This document shows, piece by piece, positions 24,032 through 33,640 of a stretch of 64,000 nt of DNA (positions are counted from its first letter, which is position 1; every line of letters begins with the position of its first letter). The notes beneath the pieces are model-generated. The model was not told where the DNA came from and did no database searches. It saw nothing but the letters and a program-made list of their open reading frames with translations. Origin of the DNA: Polynucleobacter sp. (GTDB lineage: Bacteria; Pseudomonadota; Gammaproteobacteria; Burkholderiales; Burkholderiaceae); assembly GCA_024642065.1 (NCBI GenBank), contig JAHEBW010000044.1:1-64000 (forward strand), in the 5' to 3' direction. Position numbers and translations under genes: made by a program.

Positions 24032-25354
24032 CTACTTAAGTGTTTCTAAGTTTTCTTTGGTGAGGGTGCCAGTCATGATCCCAATATGGATTTGTGCTTG
24101 CATCAATGACATTTTGGTGTCTATCACGACGTTCATGCTTTGAGTCATTTCTTTCTGAGCATTAAGCACATCTAACCAAGTTTTTTTGCCAACAGTATAT
24201 TGTCTGGCAAAGCTATCAACGACAGATTGAGATGCCTCCAGTTGTTTTTCCATATAAACCATTTGCGTTAAGCCTAAATTGTATTGATACCAATACTTGG
24301 TGAGTGTGTTAACAAGCTCTTTTTCGGTGGAATCAATACTGGCTTCAGCACTTTTAGATTGGTTGATGGATGCGCTCCAGGCATAAGCGCTCGATACACC
24401 GGTGCCTAGCTGATACTCAAGTGCTATGAAAGTTTGCGATTCTGGATACGAGCCTGTAGGATTTTGGCGATTGTATTTTTCGTGTCGTAGGTAAACTTGA
24501 GGCAGTAGTGCACTTCTTTCAATGGCAGAGCGTGATTGTGCGGCGTCATACTTAAATCTAGCAGCTACCATTTCTGGGGAGAATCCTAAGCTTGTTTGGA
24601 TCGCTTCTTCTAGGGTCTTGAATGGAACTTTTTGGGTTAACTTAGGGTGTTGCAATGGCAAAATAGCTCTCACTTCGGTATTAATGAGGCGAGCTAGGGT
24701 CTGAAGAGCTGTTGATTCTTGTGACTTAATGGCCTCAAATTCTGCTAAAGCTTGTTGCAATCTCATGTCGGCTGTAACGACATCATTTTGAGAGCTAATT
24801 CCCGCCTCAGTTCTTCGTTGAATGAGGGCGTGCAGGCGTTTGTGCTCGCGAAGATTGCTTTCTGCCGTTTTGCGCCGTTCTTGTAGGCGGATGCACTCTA
24901 AATAACTATCCGCTACTTTGCCGATGATGTTTTGTTCTGTTGCGCTAAATTCAGCTTCAGCACTGTCTCGTTTTGCTTGCGCCTCTTTAATACCATGCCA
25001 GATGCGCCCACCTGTGAATAAGGGTTGTTGAATACGTGTTGTTGAAGTGCTATTACCATAAGTATCTTTGCCCGTGCTAAGACTTAAGCTAGGGCCTAGT
25101 TGCCATGCTGCTCCAACACTAGTTTGCTGAGCAGATTCAGCCTGAGATTTTTTTGAAATAATTTCAGGGTGGCTATCCATGGCTAGACCTATGGCATCTT
25201 TTAGCTCAATTGCCCTGCTGGGTGTGCTCGTAGACAACAAAATGCCAGAGAATGCCAACAAGAGTCCTGATGATGTCAACTTAGGCTTAAATTGCCTAAT
25301 TGATTGGCGTAAGGTTTTGTTAGATTGTCTAATTTGCATTGCTGAAACCTTCAA
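24032..25354 (-). CDS. TolC-family outer membrane efflux/secretion protein
   Basis: AIELKDAIGLAMDSHPEIISKKSQAESAQQTSVGAAWQLGPSLSLS; internal repeat and helical pattern of TolC; same strand as the HlyD/ABC genes. Confidence 0.93.
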   Translation of the reverse strand: MKVSAMQIRQSNKTLRQSIRQFKPKLTSSGLLLAFSGILLSTSTPSRAIELKDAIGLAMDSHPEIISKKSQAESAQQTSVGAAWQLGPSLSLSTGKDTYGNSTSTTRIQQPLFTGGRIWHGIKEAQAKRDSAEAEFSATEQNIIGKVADSYLECIRLQERRKTAESNLREHKRLHALIQRRTEAGISSQNDVVTADMRLQQALAEFEAIKSQESTALQTLARLINTEVRAILPLQHPKLTQKVPFKTLEEAIQTSLGFSPEMVAARFKYDAAQSRSAIERSALLPQVYLRHEKYNRQNPTGSYPESQTFIALEYQLGTGVSSAYAWSASINQSKSAEASIDSTEKELVNTLTKYWYQYNLGLTQMVYMEKQLEASQSVVDSFARQYTVGKKTWLDVLNAQKEMTQSMNVVIDTKMSLMQAQIHIGIMTGTLTKENLETLK

Positions 25355-25652
25355 AAATGAGCGGGTATTGTTTAAAAATGATTGTTTGAGGGGTGTTTAT
25401 GTTTGATATTTTTCTTCAATTAGTAGCCGAGTGATTGTAAATGGCTTTATTGCTCTAAAGCACTTTTAATTGACTTAAAAAATATTTGGACATTTTTTAA
25501 AAATATGCTCTAATCCTTCAAAGTCTTTTATACCTTTGGTAGAGTCTATTTCGGAAAATTTGTTTTTGGTATAAAAAAATCAAATAAAACAATGAGTTAT
25601 TAAAAATTAACTCAACTAACAAACGTACAACTATTTTTCTGGAGCCGTAAGA

Positions 25653-28600
25653 ATGTCAACCCAAAAAACTGTTAAGGCAGTCAAAAAAACATCCGAACAA
25701 CTATCAGTTGAATCAGCTGCAATTGCCGCTGGTCTAGTTGTGGGTGCTCAAGCTGAAACTCAGGTAGCACTAAATCCAACTCAGAAGCTTGGTAAACAGT
25801 CAAACAAGCGTGAAGATGATGTTGCAGAGGTAGAAGTAGCTGCATCAGAAGTTGTTGAGGTTCAAGCGGTCGATGTGGACTCTACGGTGGTGATTGCAGG
25901 CTTGGTTGAAAGCGCTGACAGTGACATCAGTTTGGTGGCTAACGACAAGAATTGTCGTGTTAATAGCAAGGGTGAGGAAGAGTGTGAGGGTGGCGCTTAT
26001 TGGTGGCTAGGTCTTTTAGGTTTGGCTGGTCTTGCTGCTGGCGGTGGCGGTGGCGGTGGTGCAGCGCCTGAAACAGTTGCAAATTATCGTCACATTGATT
26101 TTGTGGGTTCTACTGATGTGTCTGCTGATACTCTTTTGTTAGACGCAGATAATGATGCTAGAACTGTAAATGTGGTTTATTCAGCTGATGAAAGTTATTC
26201 AGATGATTACCGTATTATTAGTGTTGACTCATCAGCTGACATCAAACATTTAAATATTTTGGCGACATCAAGTGATGATGTTTTATTGAGCTTAGATATA
26301 ACAAACGCGGAAGAGCTAGAAAGTTTGTCTATTGCTGCGGATGGTAGCTCAGAGATCCAGACGTCTTATGATTTGGTTAGCGTCGAAGCTAACGAACTTT
26401 CAATCGCAGTATCTGCAAGTAGCGAGTCTTTGGTTGGTTCTTGGTGGTGGCATATTGTTGATTTTTCAGGTGATTCTGTAAGTGTTGATGTATCCGCTAA
26501 TGATTCATCTGAGGTTATTACTTACTCAAGTATTGTAAGAAGTGCTTCTGCTGATAATGCAGATATAGCTATTTTGGCTTCAAATGATTCTAGTGTCCAA
26601 AATGGCTGGTGGGACGGTATCAATAATTGGTCTGGCGATTCAGACTTTGTGGCTATGTCCGGGGATGATATTTCTTTGACAGTAGCAGCCTATGACGGTA
26701 GTTTCATTGGTGCCTATTCGTATGATGGTTCTGACTTGGCTGAGATTGATGGTAATCGAGTGACTGCAAATGTAGTTGCATCAAACAGTTCAATGGAGGT
26801 GACTGATTCTGTTATTGATGTTACTGGCGACTCAATGGATGTTGCAGTACTTGCTTCTGGTGACTCATATATTGACTCTTGGTGGAATGTTGTTGAAGCT
26901 GATGGTCAGGATGCAGAAATTGGCGTTGTGGCTGATGGAAACTCATGGGATGGTTCTGCGGAAATCTGGGCAAGTAACGATATTGTTTACGGAGACGGTG
27001 ATAATGCTCAAGTATCCGTTGAAGCTAATGGAGATTACTGGTGGTGGGGTGCCGCAGAAATTAGCGCTGATGAACACGTGGTAGAGTGGTATGGTGAGAA
27101 TGCTGATATCTCAGTTGCAGCTACAACAGGTTATGCGTTTGTCGCATCATATTGGGATGCCATTTATCTCGAAGGTGATGCTGCTCATGTGGATATTGAG
27201 GCAGATGGTTGGTATACAGAGGTTGTTTCTGACAATGACGATGTTGCCGAAATATACTCAAATTCTGCAGAAGTTCATATTACAGCAAGTAACGGCGCTT
27301 TGATTGCAGGTGAGGATGAAGTATTGGTTCTTGAAGGTGATAATGCTCAAGTTTCTCTAAGTGTGGATGACTCTACTGTTAGAGCTAGCGATGATGATGT
27401 GATTGATATAGACGGCAGTTTGGCCAGTGTTGATATCTACAATAACAATGGTGATATCTTTGCAGATGATGACATTGTTGTTGTTGATTTTGGTGGTAGT
27501 TCAGACATTTCCTTGGTTGGCGTTAGTGGGGCATTATTCTCAGCAGACGACGACATTATTGAGGTCAATGGAGATGATGCGCATGTTGTTGTGGATTTAT
27601 CCGACAGCAATATGTGGGCAGATGAAGATATCATTGACGTGTATGGTGAAAATGCAAGCGTAGAGCTTTTGGCTTCTAGATCAACAATTGAAGCGTATAG
27701 TGAAGATGTTGTTGCGTTAAGTGATACTGGCGATGCTGGACATGTTGATGTAGCTCTTAGTGAAACATATGTAGCTGCTTACGATGGCGATTTGGTCAAT
27801 ATTTCAGGTGATCACGCTACAGTAGAATTATTTGCAACAAATGACTCTTATATTCAAGCCCAGGACATTATTTATGTTCGCGGCGGGGATAGCGCTAATT
27901 CAAATTCAGTGATTAGTGCAGACGTGATTATGTCTGAAGTAAGTGCAGATGATGATTTACTCGATGTTGAAAGAAATAATATTTCAATTGATGTCTTGAT
28001 TGGCGCTTCTCAAGTTAATGTTGATGGGTCGCTTCTAGAATCAGGAGTTTCACGACAATCTGATAATGTGGTTGCTGATATTGCAATCATTGACTCCTAT
28101 GTCCAAGCAAGCAATGATTTGATAAAAGTCAAAGGTGATGACTTAGATTTGAATTTATATATCGATCCATCACTAGTTGTTGCGCATGAGGATATGGTTG
28201 ATGTAGATGGTGACAGTGCAACAGTTGCTGTGTCAGTTAGTGGTGATGAAAACGAAGTTTATGTAATTGATGACTTTGCGCAAGTTGAAGGTGATTTTGC
28301 GAATGTTAATATTACATTTGATGGATCAAGTGATATTGAAGTTGGAACTTCTGAACTCTATGACCACTTCGGTACTGAGCATGGTAGCAACCTCATCCAA
28401 TTAACAGGCGACTCTGCAGATGTGAGTCTAAATCTTCACGATGGTGCAACTGTATCAGTTGAGAATCATGTGGCATTAATTGACGGTGATGATGTAACGT
28501 TGTCAATCAATGTAAGTGGTGATGCAGGCTTGGAGAATTTTAGCGGGGATGATGCAATATTATTCCATGGCTCAACTGCAGATATCAGTGTTAACGTTAC

Positions 28601-30776
28601 CGGTAACAATAGCTACATCAATACTGAATCAGACTTGATTCAGTTTGAATCAAGTTATGTAGGTGGTGAATCCACAGTCAATGTTAATGTTACGGATGGC
28701 GCATCCATTGACGCGGGTGATGATGTTCTTTATGCAGAAATCAGTTTTGATATTGATTCGATCGAGGATACGGTGAATGCAACATCTGCAAACTTCCATT
28801 TTGCAGTAAATGTTGATGGTTCAGGTAATATTGATGCAACTGATAACATTATTGACATTGAGTCAGAAAGTTATTCGTGGGATGCCTCTTTTAATTACCG
28901 CGACAACAGTTACAGTTATGACGATGTACTCACACTACCAGTGAATGTTGAAGTAGATTTCACAGCTTCAAGTGATGCTAGTGTAACTACAGGATATGGT
29001 TCAATTATTGACTTAATCGCAGGTGAAAGCGAAAACTGGGATGTGAATGTAAATATCTCAGGAAGCTCTGATGTGATAGCATATGACTATAGTGCTGATA
29101 CCAACTTAGTAGAGTTTAGAGCTGGCGGCAATGGCTCGTACGCAGGAACACATTCGATTGATGTTTCTATTACAGATGAAGCGTATGTTGCTACTGATGG
29201 TGGGTTAATCAACGTTTATAATATTGAAAACAGTTTTGTTCACTTAGCCGTAGATGACTCAGAAGTTTATACAGATGAAGCACCGTTCTGGATTGAATCT
29301 CATTGGGCTTCAAGTTCAGTATTTAGTGTAGACATAATAGATTACGGTACTAACTACTGGTGGTCATCAGGTGATGTAGATGCATACTTCTATCTTGATG
29401 GCGAAGATAATACTTTTGATCTATCAATGCAGACAACTTCAATGGATGATATTTGGGTCTCAATGGACGCCTATTCTTCTGATTTTGGAACATCCACAGT
29501 TTCAGTGGATATGAATGATGTCTATTTGAGTGGTGACTTATCCATTGATGTTAATAACGATTCGAGTTCAGCAGACGCTCACGTCGAAGTAGCTTTACTA
29601 GATACATACATAGAGAATGATGTAAATGTATGGGTTTATGAAGGCTTCAGTGCTGACATTGGTGTTGAACTAGTTTCATCAACTATTGATGATGATTTAA
29701 TTGTCTATGCATCACCTTGGGATAATGATAGTTACATGGCATTATCGATGGATGATAGCTACATTGATGGCGTAGAATTGTATTTTGATGATGTAGATGA
29801 GAACGAAGCTATTTCTGTTGATATGTGGAGTTCAAGCACATTCTCTACTGAGATCTCAGTTGATGGCTGGTGGAATTATTCAGATATTGAATTAAATCTA
29901 TACGATTCTTCCATAGATCAGTTGGATGTTATGGTATTTGAAGGTGAAGATGGTAGTACTGATATCAACTTAAATTTCCAGGATTACAGCTCTGTTGATA
30001 GTTTAGAAATCTATTTAGATGGAGAATCTGATAATGAAGTGCTTTGGGCAGATGTAACTTTAACAGCCGATGATTCAACTGTCTGGGATACAGTAGTTGA
30101 TACTTATTACACACATATGAACCTAGCAATTTCATCAGATAATTATGGTTCTGGTGAAGATGCTTGGGGACAGAATGGAAGCGGAGTTGATTTATACGCT
30201 GAACATTCAATTGTATCAATTGATAGTATTGGTAATGAGGATGCGTATTTAGAAGTTGAGGCAGATTACAGCTCTGTTTATCTAGATTCAAATGCATTTG
30301 AATATATTGATATTAATAATTCATACAACAGCACTGTATACAATCTAGAAGATTATGTGGATGGTGATAAGTGGTATGTTTATGGTTCATATGCTACAGC
30401 TCAATTGGCTTCAGACCCTACGCCGGGTGATGGACCTGACATTTTGGATGGTGGTGATACAGATTATTTCTCATATTCTTTATCATCAATTGAGGGCAGT
30501 GGTTCAACGCTATATCTTTATGTGTCAAGCTCAGTTGTTGACAATTTGGATTTTGCAGACTACGGCGATGGATATGAAACAATTATCGATGATATTTTAG
30601 ATACATATGCTGATTTATATTTGGTAGTTGATGATGGTACAAATATTTCAATTCATCACGCAGTCGATCACTGGACATATGACTCGACACCAAATATTAC
30701 ATTTGCAAATGCGTCTTCGTATGTTGATAGTTATACAGATGTATATGGCTATTTAACAAATAGCACGGTAATTTAA
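25653..30776 (+). CDS. Giant acidic repetitive surface protein / putative T1SS adhesin (1707 aa)
   Basis: ATG with GGAG upstream; degenerate ~25-28-aa repeats of the type GDxAxVxVxxSxSxxxAxDDIIxV; divergent from T1SS genes; no signal peptide. Confidence 0.85.
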   Translation: MSTQKTVKAVKKTSEQLSVESAAIAAGLVVGAQAETQVALNPTQKLGKQSNKREDDVAEVEVAASEVVEVQAVDVDSTVVIAGLVESADSDISLVANDKNCRVNSKGEEECEGGAYWWLGLLGLAGLAAGGGGGGGAAPETVANYRHIDFVGSTDVSADTLLLDADNDARTVNVVYSADESYSDDYRIISVDSSADIKHLNILATSSDDVLLSLDITNAEELESLSIAADGSSEIQTSYDLVSVEANELSIAVSASSESLVGSWWWHIVDFSGDSVSVDVSANDSSEVITYSSIVRSASADNADIAILASNDSSVQNGWWDGINNWSGDSDFVAMSGDDISLTVAAYDGSFIGAYSYDGSDLAEIDGNRVTANVVASNSSMEVTDSVIDVTGDSMDVAVLASGDSYIDSWWNVVEADGQDAEIGVVADGNSWDGSAEIWASNDIVYGDGDNAQVSVEANGDYWWWGAAEISADEHVVEWYGENADISVAATTGYAFVASYWDAIYLEGDAAHVDIEADGWYTEVVSDNDDVAEIYSNSAEVHITASNGALIAGEDEVLVLEGDNAQVSLSVDDSTVRASDDDVIDIDGSLASVDIYNNNGDIFADDDIVVVDFGGSSDISLVGVSGALFSADDDIIEVNGDDAHVVVDLSDSNMWADEDIIDVYGENASVELLASRSTIEAYSEDVVALSDTGDAGHVDVALSETYVAAYDGDLVNISGDHATVELFATNDSYIQAQDIIYVRGGDSANSNSVISADVIMSEVSADDDLLDVERNNISIDVLIGASQVNVDGSLLESGVSRQSDNVVADIAIIDSYVQASNDLIKVKGDDLDLNLYIDPSLVVAHEDMVDVDGDSATVAVSVSGDENEVYVIDDFAQVEGDFANVNITFDGSSDIEVGTSELYDHFGTEHGSNLIQLTGDSADVSLNLHDGATVSVENHVALIDGDDVTLSINVSGDAGLENFSGDDAILFHGSTADISVNVTGNNSYINTESDLIQFESSYVGGESTVNVNVTDGASIDAGDDVLYAEISFDIDSIEDTVNATSANFHFAVNVDGSGNIDATDNIIDIESESYSWDASFNYRDNSYSYDDVLTLPVNVEVDFTASSDASVTTGYGSIIDLIAGESENWDVNVNISGSSDVIAYDYSADTNLVEFRAGGNGSYAGTHSIDVSITDEAYVATDGGLINVYNIENSFVHLAVDDSEVYTDEAPFWIESHWASSSVFSVDIIDYGTNYWWSSGDVDAYFYLDGEDNTFDLSMQTTSMDDIWVSMDAYSSDFGTSTVSVDMNDVYLSGDLSIDVNNDSSSADAHVEVALLDTYIENDVNVWVYEGFSADIGVELVSSTIDDDLIVYASPWDNDSYMALSMDDSYIDGVELYFDDVDENEAISVDMWSSSTFSTEISVDGWWNYSDIELNLYDSSIDQLDVMVFEGEDGSTDINLNFQDYSSVDSLEIYLDGESDNEVLWADVTLTADDSTVWDTVVDTYYTHMNLAISSDNYGSGEDAWGQNGSGVDLYAEHSIVSIDSIGNEDAYLEVEADYSSVYLDSNAFEYIDINNSYNSTVYNLEDYVDGDKWYVYGSYATAQLASDPTPGDGPDILDGGDTDYFSYSLSSIEGSGSTLYLYVSSSVVDNLDFADYGDGYETIIDDILDTYADLYLVVDDGTNISIHHAVDHWTYDSTPNITFANASSYVDSYTDVYGYLTNSTVI

Positions 30777-30795
30777 AAAAAATATTCAATTTTTT

Positions 30796-30820
30796 AATGA
30801 GGGCTTCGGCCCTCATTTTT
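30796..30820 (+). terminator. Rho-independent terminator after the giant protein
   Basis: AATGAGGGCTTCGGCCCTCATTTTT hairpin plus T-tract. Confidence 0.88.
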
Positions 30821-30845
30821 TATATGTGAAAATAAATCAAAACTA

Positions 30846-32558
30846 ATGAAACAAAGTAATAAGCTTGTGCATAATAAATTGGGTTTGCAGGAGTTAAAAA
30901 AACTCATCAGAAATGATCCAAAAAATGCAATTCAAAAATTGGAAAAAATTTATTCAATAAATAAAAATAATTATCAGTTTTTAATGGTGATGGTTGACCA
31001 ATATTCTCTGCACGGACAAAATAAACGTGCAAGAGAAATTGCGCTTGAGTTGATTAAGCTCGCAAATAATGAAAAGCAGAAATTAAACCTAGTGCGAACA
31101 CTAACAAGACTGGGCTTAATAAAAGAAGCAAATAAAATGATGGAAGAAGGTGCAGTTGGTCAGATTCAATTGCAAGATGCAAGTAAAATTCTTTTTACAG
31201 CAACACAAGTTTGTGATTGGGAAAAAATTAGACAATCAACAGAAGTGCTATTAGATCATTATAAAAGTGAAAAATGGAACTCGGCAGTTGAAACACCCAG
31301 AACACACTTACTTTGGTGCTCTGATGAAAAAATAAATAATAAAGTTTTCCAACTATTTGCGGGGAGCCAGCACGGTAAAAGCAATAAAAATATCATCGAA
31401 AAGATAAAGCCCCTAAGTGGTAGAAAAATTAAATTAGGGTATATGTCTAGTGATTTTAGAAATCATCCAACTGCACAATTAATTAAGGGGCTATTAGCAG
31501 CACATAACAAAGAAGAATTTGAATTAATTGCTTATGACACTGGATATGATGATAAATCAGAAATGCGCAAAGAAACCTTGCAGTTATTTGATAGGGTCGA
31601 GCTTCTATATGAAAAAAATGATGCTGAAGCTGAAGAGTTCTTAAGAAATGAAAATTTAGATGTCATTATTGAATTGAATGGATTAACACAAGGTGCTAGG
31701 TTGGGGATTTTAAAGAATCATCCGGTGCCAATACAAATTGATTACTTAGGTTTCCCAGGATCTGTTGGTGGTGGTGGAATTGATTACATTATCGCTGATA
31801 GCTATGTTCTGCCAGCAGGGGTTGATAAATATTATTCTGAAAAAATCATAAGAATTGAAAAAACATATCAAGCGAATAATCACATGAATGAAAAGCAATT
31901 GGAGCCTTTATCAAGGCAACAATTGGGGTTTAGTAGCGATGCATTTATTATGGGTATGTTTAATAATTGCAATAAGATATCCGGACCAACATGGAAGACA
32001 TGGGTTCAAATATTAAAGAGAGTACCTAGATCTGTATTGTGGATGTTGGTGCCGAATGATGTTGCACAGGTAAACTTAAAAAATAGTCTTAAAGAAGAGG
32101 GGGTAGACCCTAGGAGACTAATCTTTGCACCAAGAAAAGATAGGCTCGAGCATTTCCAACGAATGAGTGTATGTGATGTTATGTTAGATCCTTGGCCGTA
32201 TGGTGGACATACAACAACATCCGATGCGCTATATTCAGGTGTGCCAGTGATTGCGCTTGAAGGTAAAAATTTCGCATCACGGGTAAGCGGCGGTTTACTA
32301 ACTGCAGCGGGATTACCGGGATTGGTTGTGAAATCAATCGAAGATTATATTAATGGAGTAGTTAGATTATCTAATGATGACCAACTTCTAAATCAAATTA
32401 AGCAATATTTAATTAGAACAAAAAGCACATCATCAATTTTCAATAACACAGTAAAGGCAAGGCAAATTGAGCAAGCCATTAAAATTATCATAAATAATAG
32501 AATCAAGGGATTACCGGATAAAAGTATCAATATGTCATATAAGGCAAATAAATCATGA
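30846..32558 (+). CDS. SPINDLY/O-GlcNAc-transferase-like protein glycosyltransferase (GT41-like)
   Basis: KIKLGYMSSDFRNHPTAQLIKGLL, PIQIDYLGFPGSVGGGGIDYIIAD, MLDPWPYGGHTTTSDALYSGVPVIALEGKNFASRVSGGLL. Confidence 0.88.
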   Translation: MKQSNKLVHNKLGLQELKKLIRNDPKNAIQKLEKIYSINKNNYQFLMVMVDQYSLHGQNKRAREIALELIKLANNEKQKLNLVRTLTRLGLIKEANKMMEEGAVGQIQLQDASKILFTATQVCDWEKIRQSTEVLLDHYKSEKWNSAVETPRTHLLWCSDEKINNKVFQLFAGSQHGKSNKNIIEKIKPLSGRKIKLGYMSSDFRNHPTAQLIKGLLAAHNKEEFELIAYDTGYDDKSEMRKETLQLFDRVELLYEKNDAEAEEFLRNENLDVIIELNGLTQGARLGILKNHPVPIQIDYLGFPGSVGGGGIDYIIADSYVLPAGVDKYYSEKIIRIEKTYQANNHMNEKQLEPLSRQQLGFSSDAFIMGMFNNCNKISGPTWKTWVQILKRVPRSVLWMLVPNDVAQVNLKNSLKEEGVDPRRLIFAPRKDRLEHFQRMSVCDVMLDPWPYGGHTTTSDALYSGVPVIALEGKNFASRVSGGLLTAAGLPGLVVKSIEDYINGVVRLSNDDQLLNQIKQYLIRTKSTSSIFNNTVKARQIEQAIKIIINNRIKGLPDKSINMSYKANKS

Positions 32559-33637
32559 AAATTGCATTACTAAGTGCCTTGCCTGCCGGTTTAAATACCG
32601 GCATGTTAACTGTTGAATATGCATTCAAATCGATTCAGAATGAAAAAAATTGGATAGTTAACCGGTATTGTCTTGAGCGTGACTTTTCATTTGAGCATCA
32701 GTATTTGGGTGAGATTAATGCTACAAAAATTGAGAATTCAGACCTACTAGAAGAATATGATCGAATCATCTATTGGGGTGATTTTCTGCATTGGCGGGGA
32801 TATTTGCATAAAGATCTATACTTGCGACATCAAAAATTAAATTCAGAGGAATCATTTGATAAAACAATAGAGCGATATTACGATATATTTTTCTTGGAAA
32901 AAAAGAAAAAATTATTGAAAAAATCGATTGCATTTGGCGGAACAATATACCCATTAAGTACAAGTGATCTAAAAGATGAGCGATACAGAAATAATCTACA
33001 GAATTTATTAACAAATGCAAGAAGTGTAAAGTTTAGAGATGTCTACTCTTCTGAGTTGGCAAGAGGAATAATAAATTCTGAGAAGAGTTTTATGGGTGTT
33101 GACCCAGCCTTTTTGTTAGATACCAAATCAATAAATACCCATCAACATAAAAATAAATATTTAGTATTTTCATTTGGCAGATCTGGTCACAATGAATTTC
33201 TTGCAAAAATTGCTATTATGATATCCAAAAAATTAGGTTTAGATGCTTATGATTTGCAATGGTTTGCATTACAAAATGGACAAAACCCATTAATTAAAAA
33301 ATTAGAAGTATTGAAGGGTGCAAGTTTGGTAATTACAGACATATATCATATGTCTATCAATGCATTTAGAGAGGGTAAGCTGACTTATATGTTTGGTAAT
33401 GGAGCTAGCTATGCAATGAGTAGTTTAAGTGATAAGAAAAAAGAAATTTTATTTAAGCAGTATCTTGTGGAGCCGCAATATTTATATACTGAATTAGTTA
33501 AGAATGAAAAATATCTAAATAGTGTAATTGACTCAATCGCTCAAAGATTGAACGAGAACACTGGCTTTCAAAACGAATATCTGGAGCAGCAAATTTCATA
33601 TGCTAGGACTATGCTCATAAAGAATATTGAGAAGTAA
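32555..33637 (+). CDS. Polysaccharide pyruvyl transferase family protein
   Basis: ARSVKFRDVYSSELARGI, VDPAFLLD, KYLVFSFGRS, ASLVITDIYHMSINAFREGKLTYMFGNG. Confidence 0.7.
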   Translation: MKIALLSALPAGLNTGMLTVEYAFKSIQNEKNWIVNRYCLERDFSFEHQYLGEINATKIENSDLLEEYDRIIYWGDFLHWRGYLHKDLYLRHQKLNSEESFDKTIERYYDIFFLEKKKKLLKKSIAFGGTIYPLSTSDLKDERYRNNLQNLLTNARSVKFRDVYSSELARGIINSEKSFMGVDPAFLLDTKSINTHQHKNKYLVFSFGRSGHNEFLAKIAIMISKKLGLDAYDLQWFALQNGQNPLIKKLEVLKGASLVITDIYHMSINAFREGKLTYMFGNGASYAMSSLSDKKKEILFKQYLVEPQYLYTELVKNEKYLNSVIDSIAQRLNENTGFQNEYLEQQISYARTMLIKNIEK

Positions 33638-33640
33638 ATA

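Noticed and set aside
26815-27663. Alternative-frame plus-strand ORFs (89, 70, 78 aa) in the giant gene
   Set aside because: Frame-shifted shadows of the repetitive coding sequence (Met/Leu-rich), not independent genes.
29965-30297. 110-aa minus-strand ORF inside the giant protein gene
   Set aside because: Low-complexity His/Leu/Asn/Gln composition is what the antisense of Asp/Ser-rich repeats gives; no start context or homology recognisable.
25653-30776. Giant protein as an autotransporter or RTX toxin
   Set aside because: No C-terminal beta-barrel, no Sec signal peptide and no GGxGxDxLx nonapeptides seen; T1SS adhesin is the better model.
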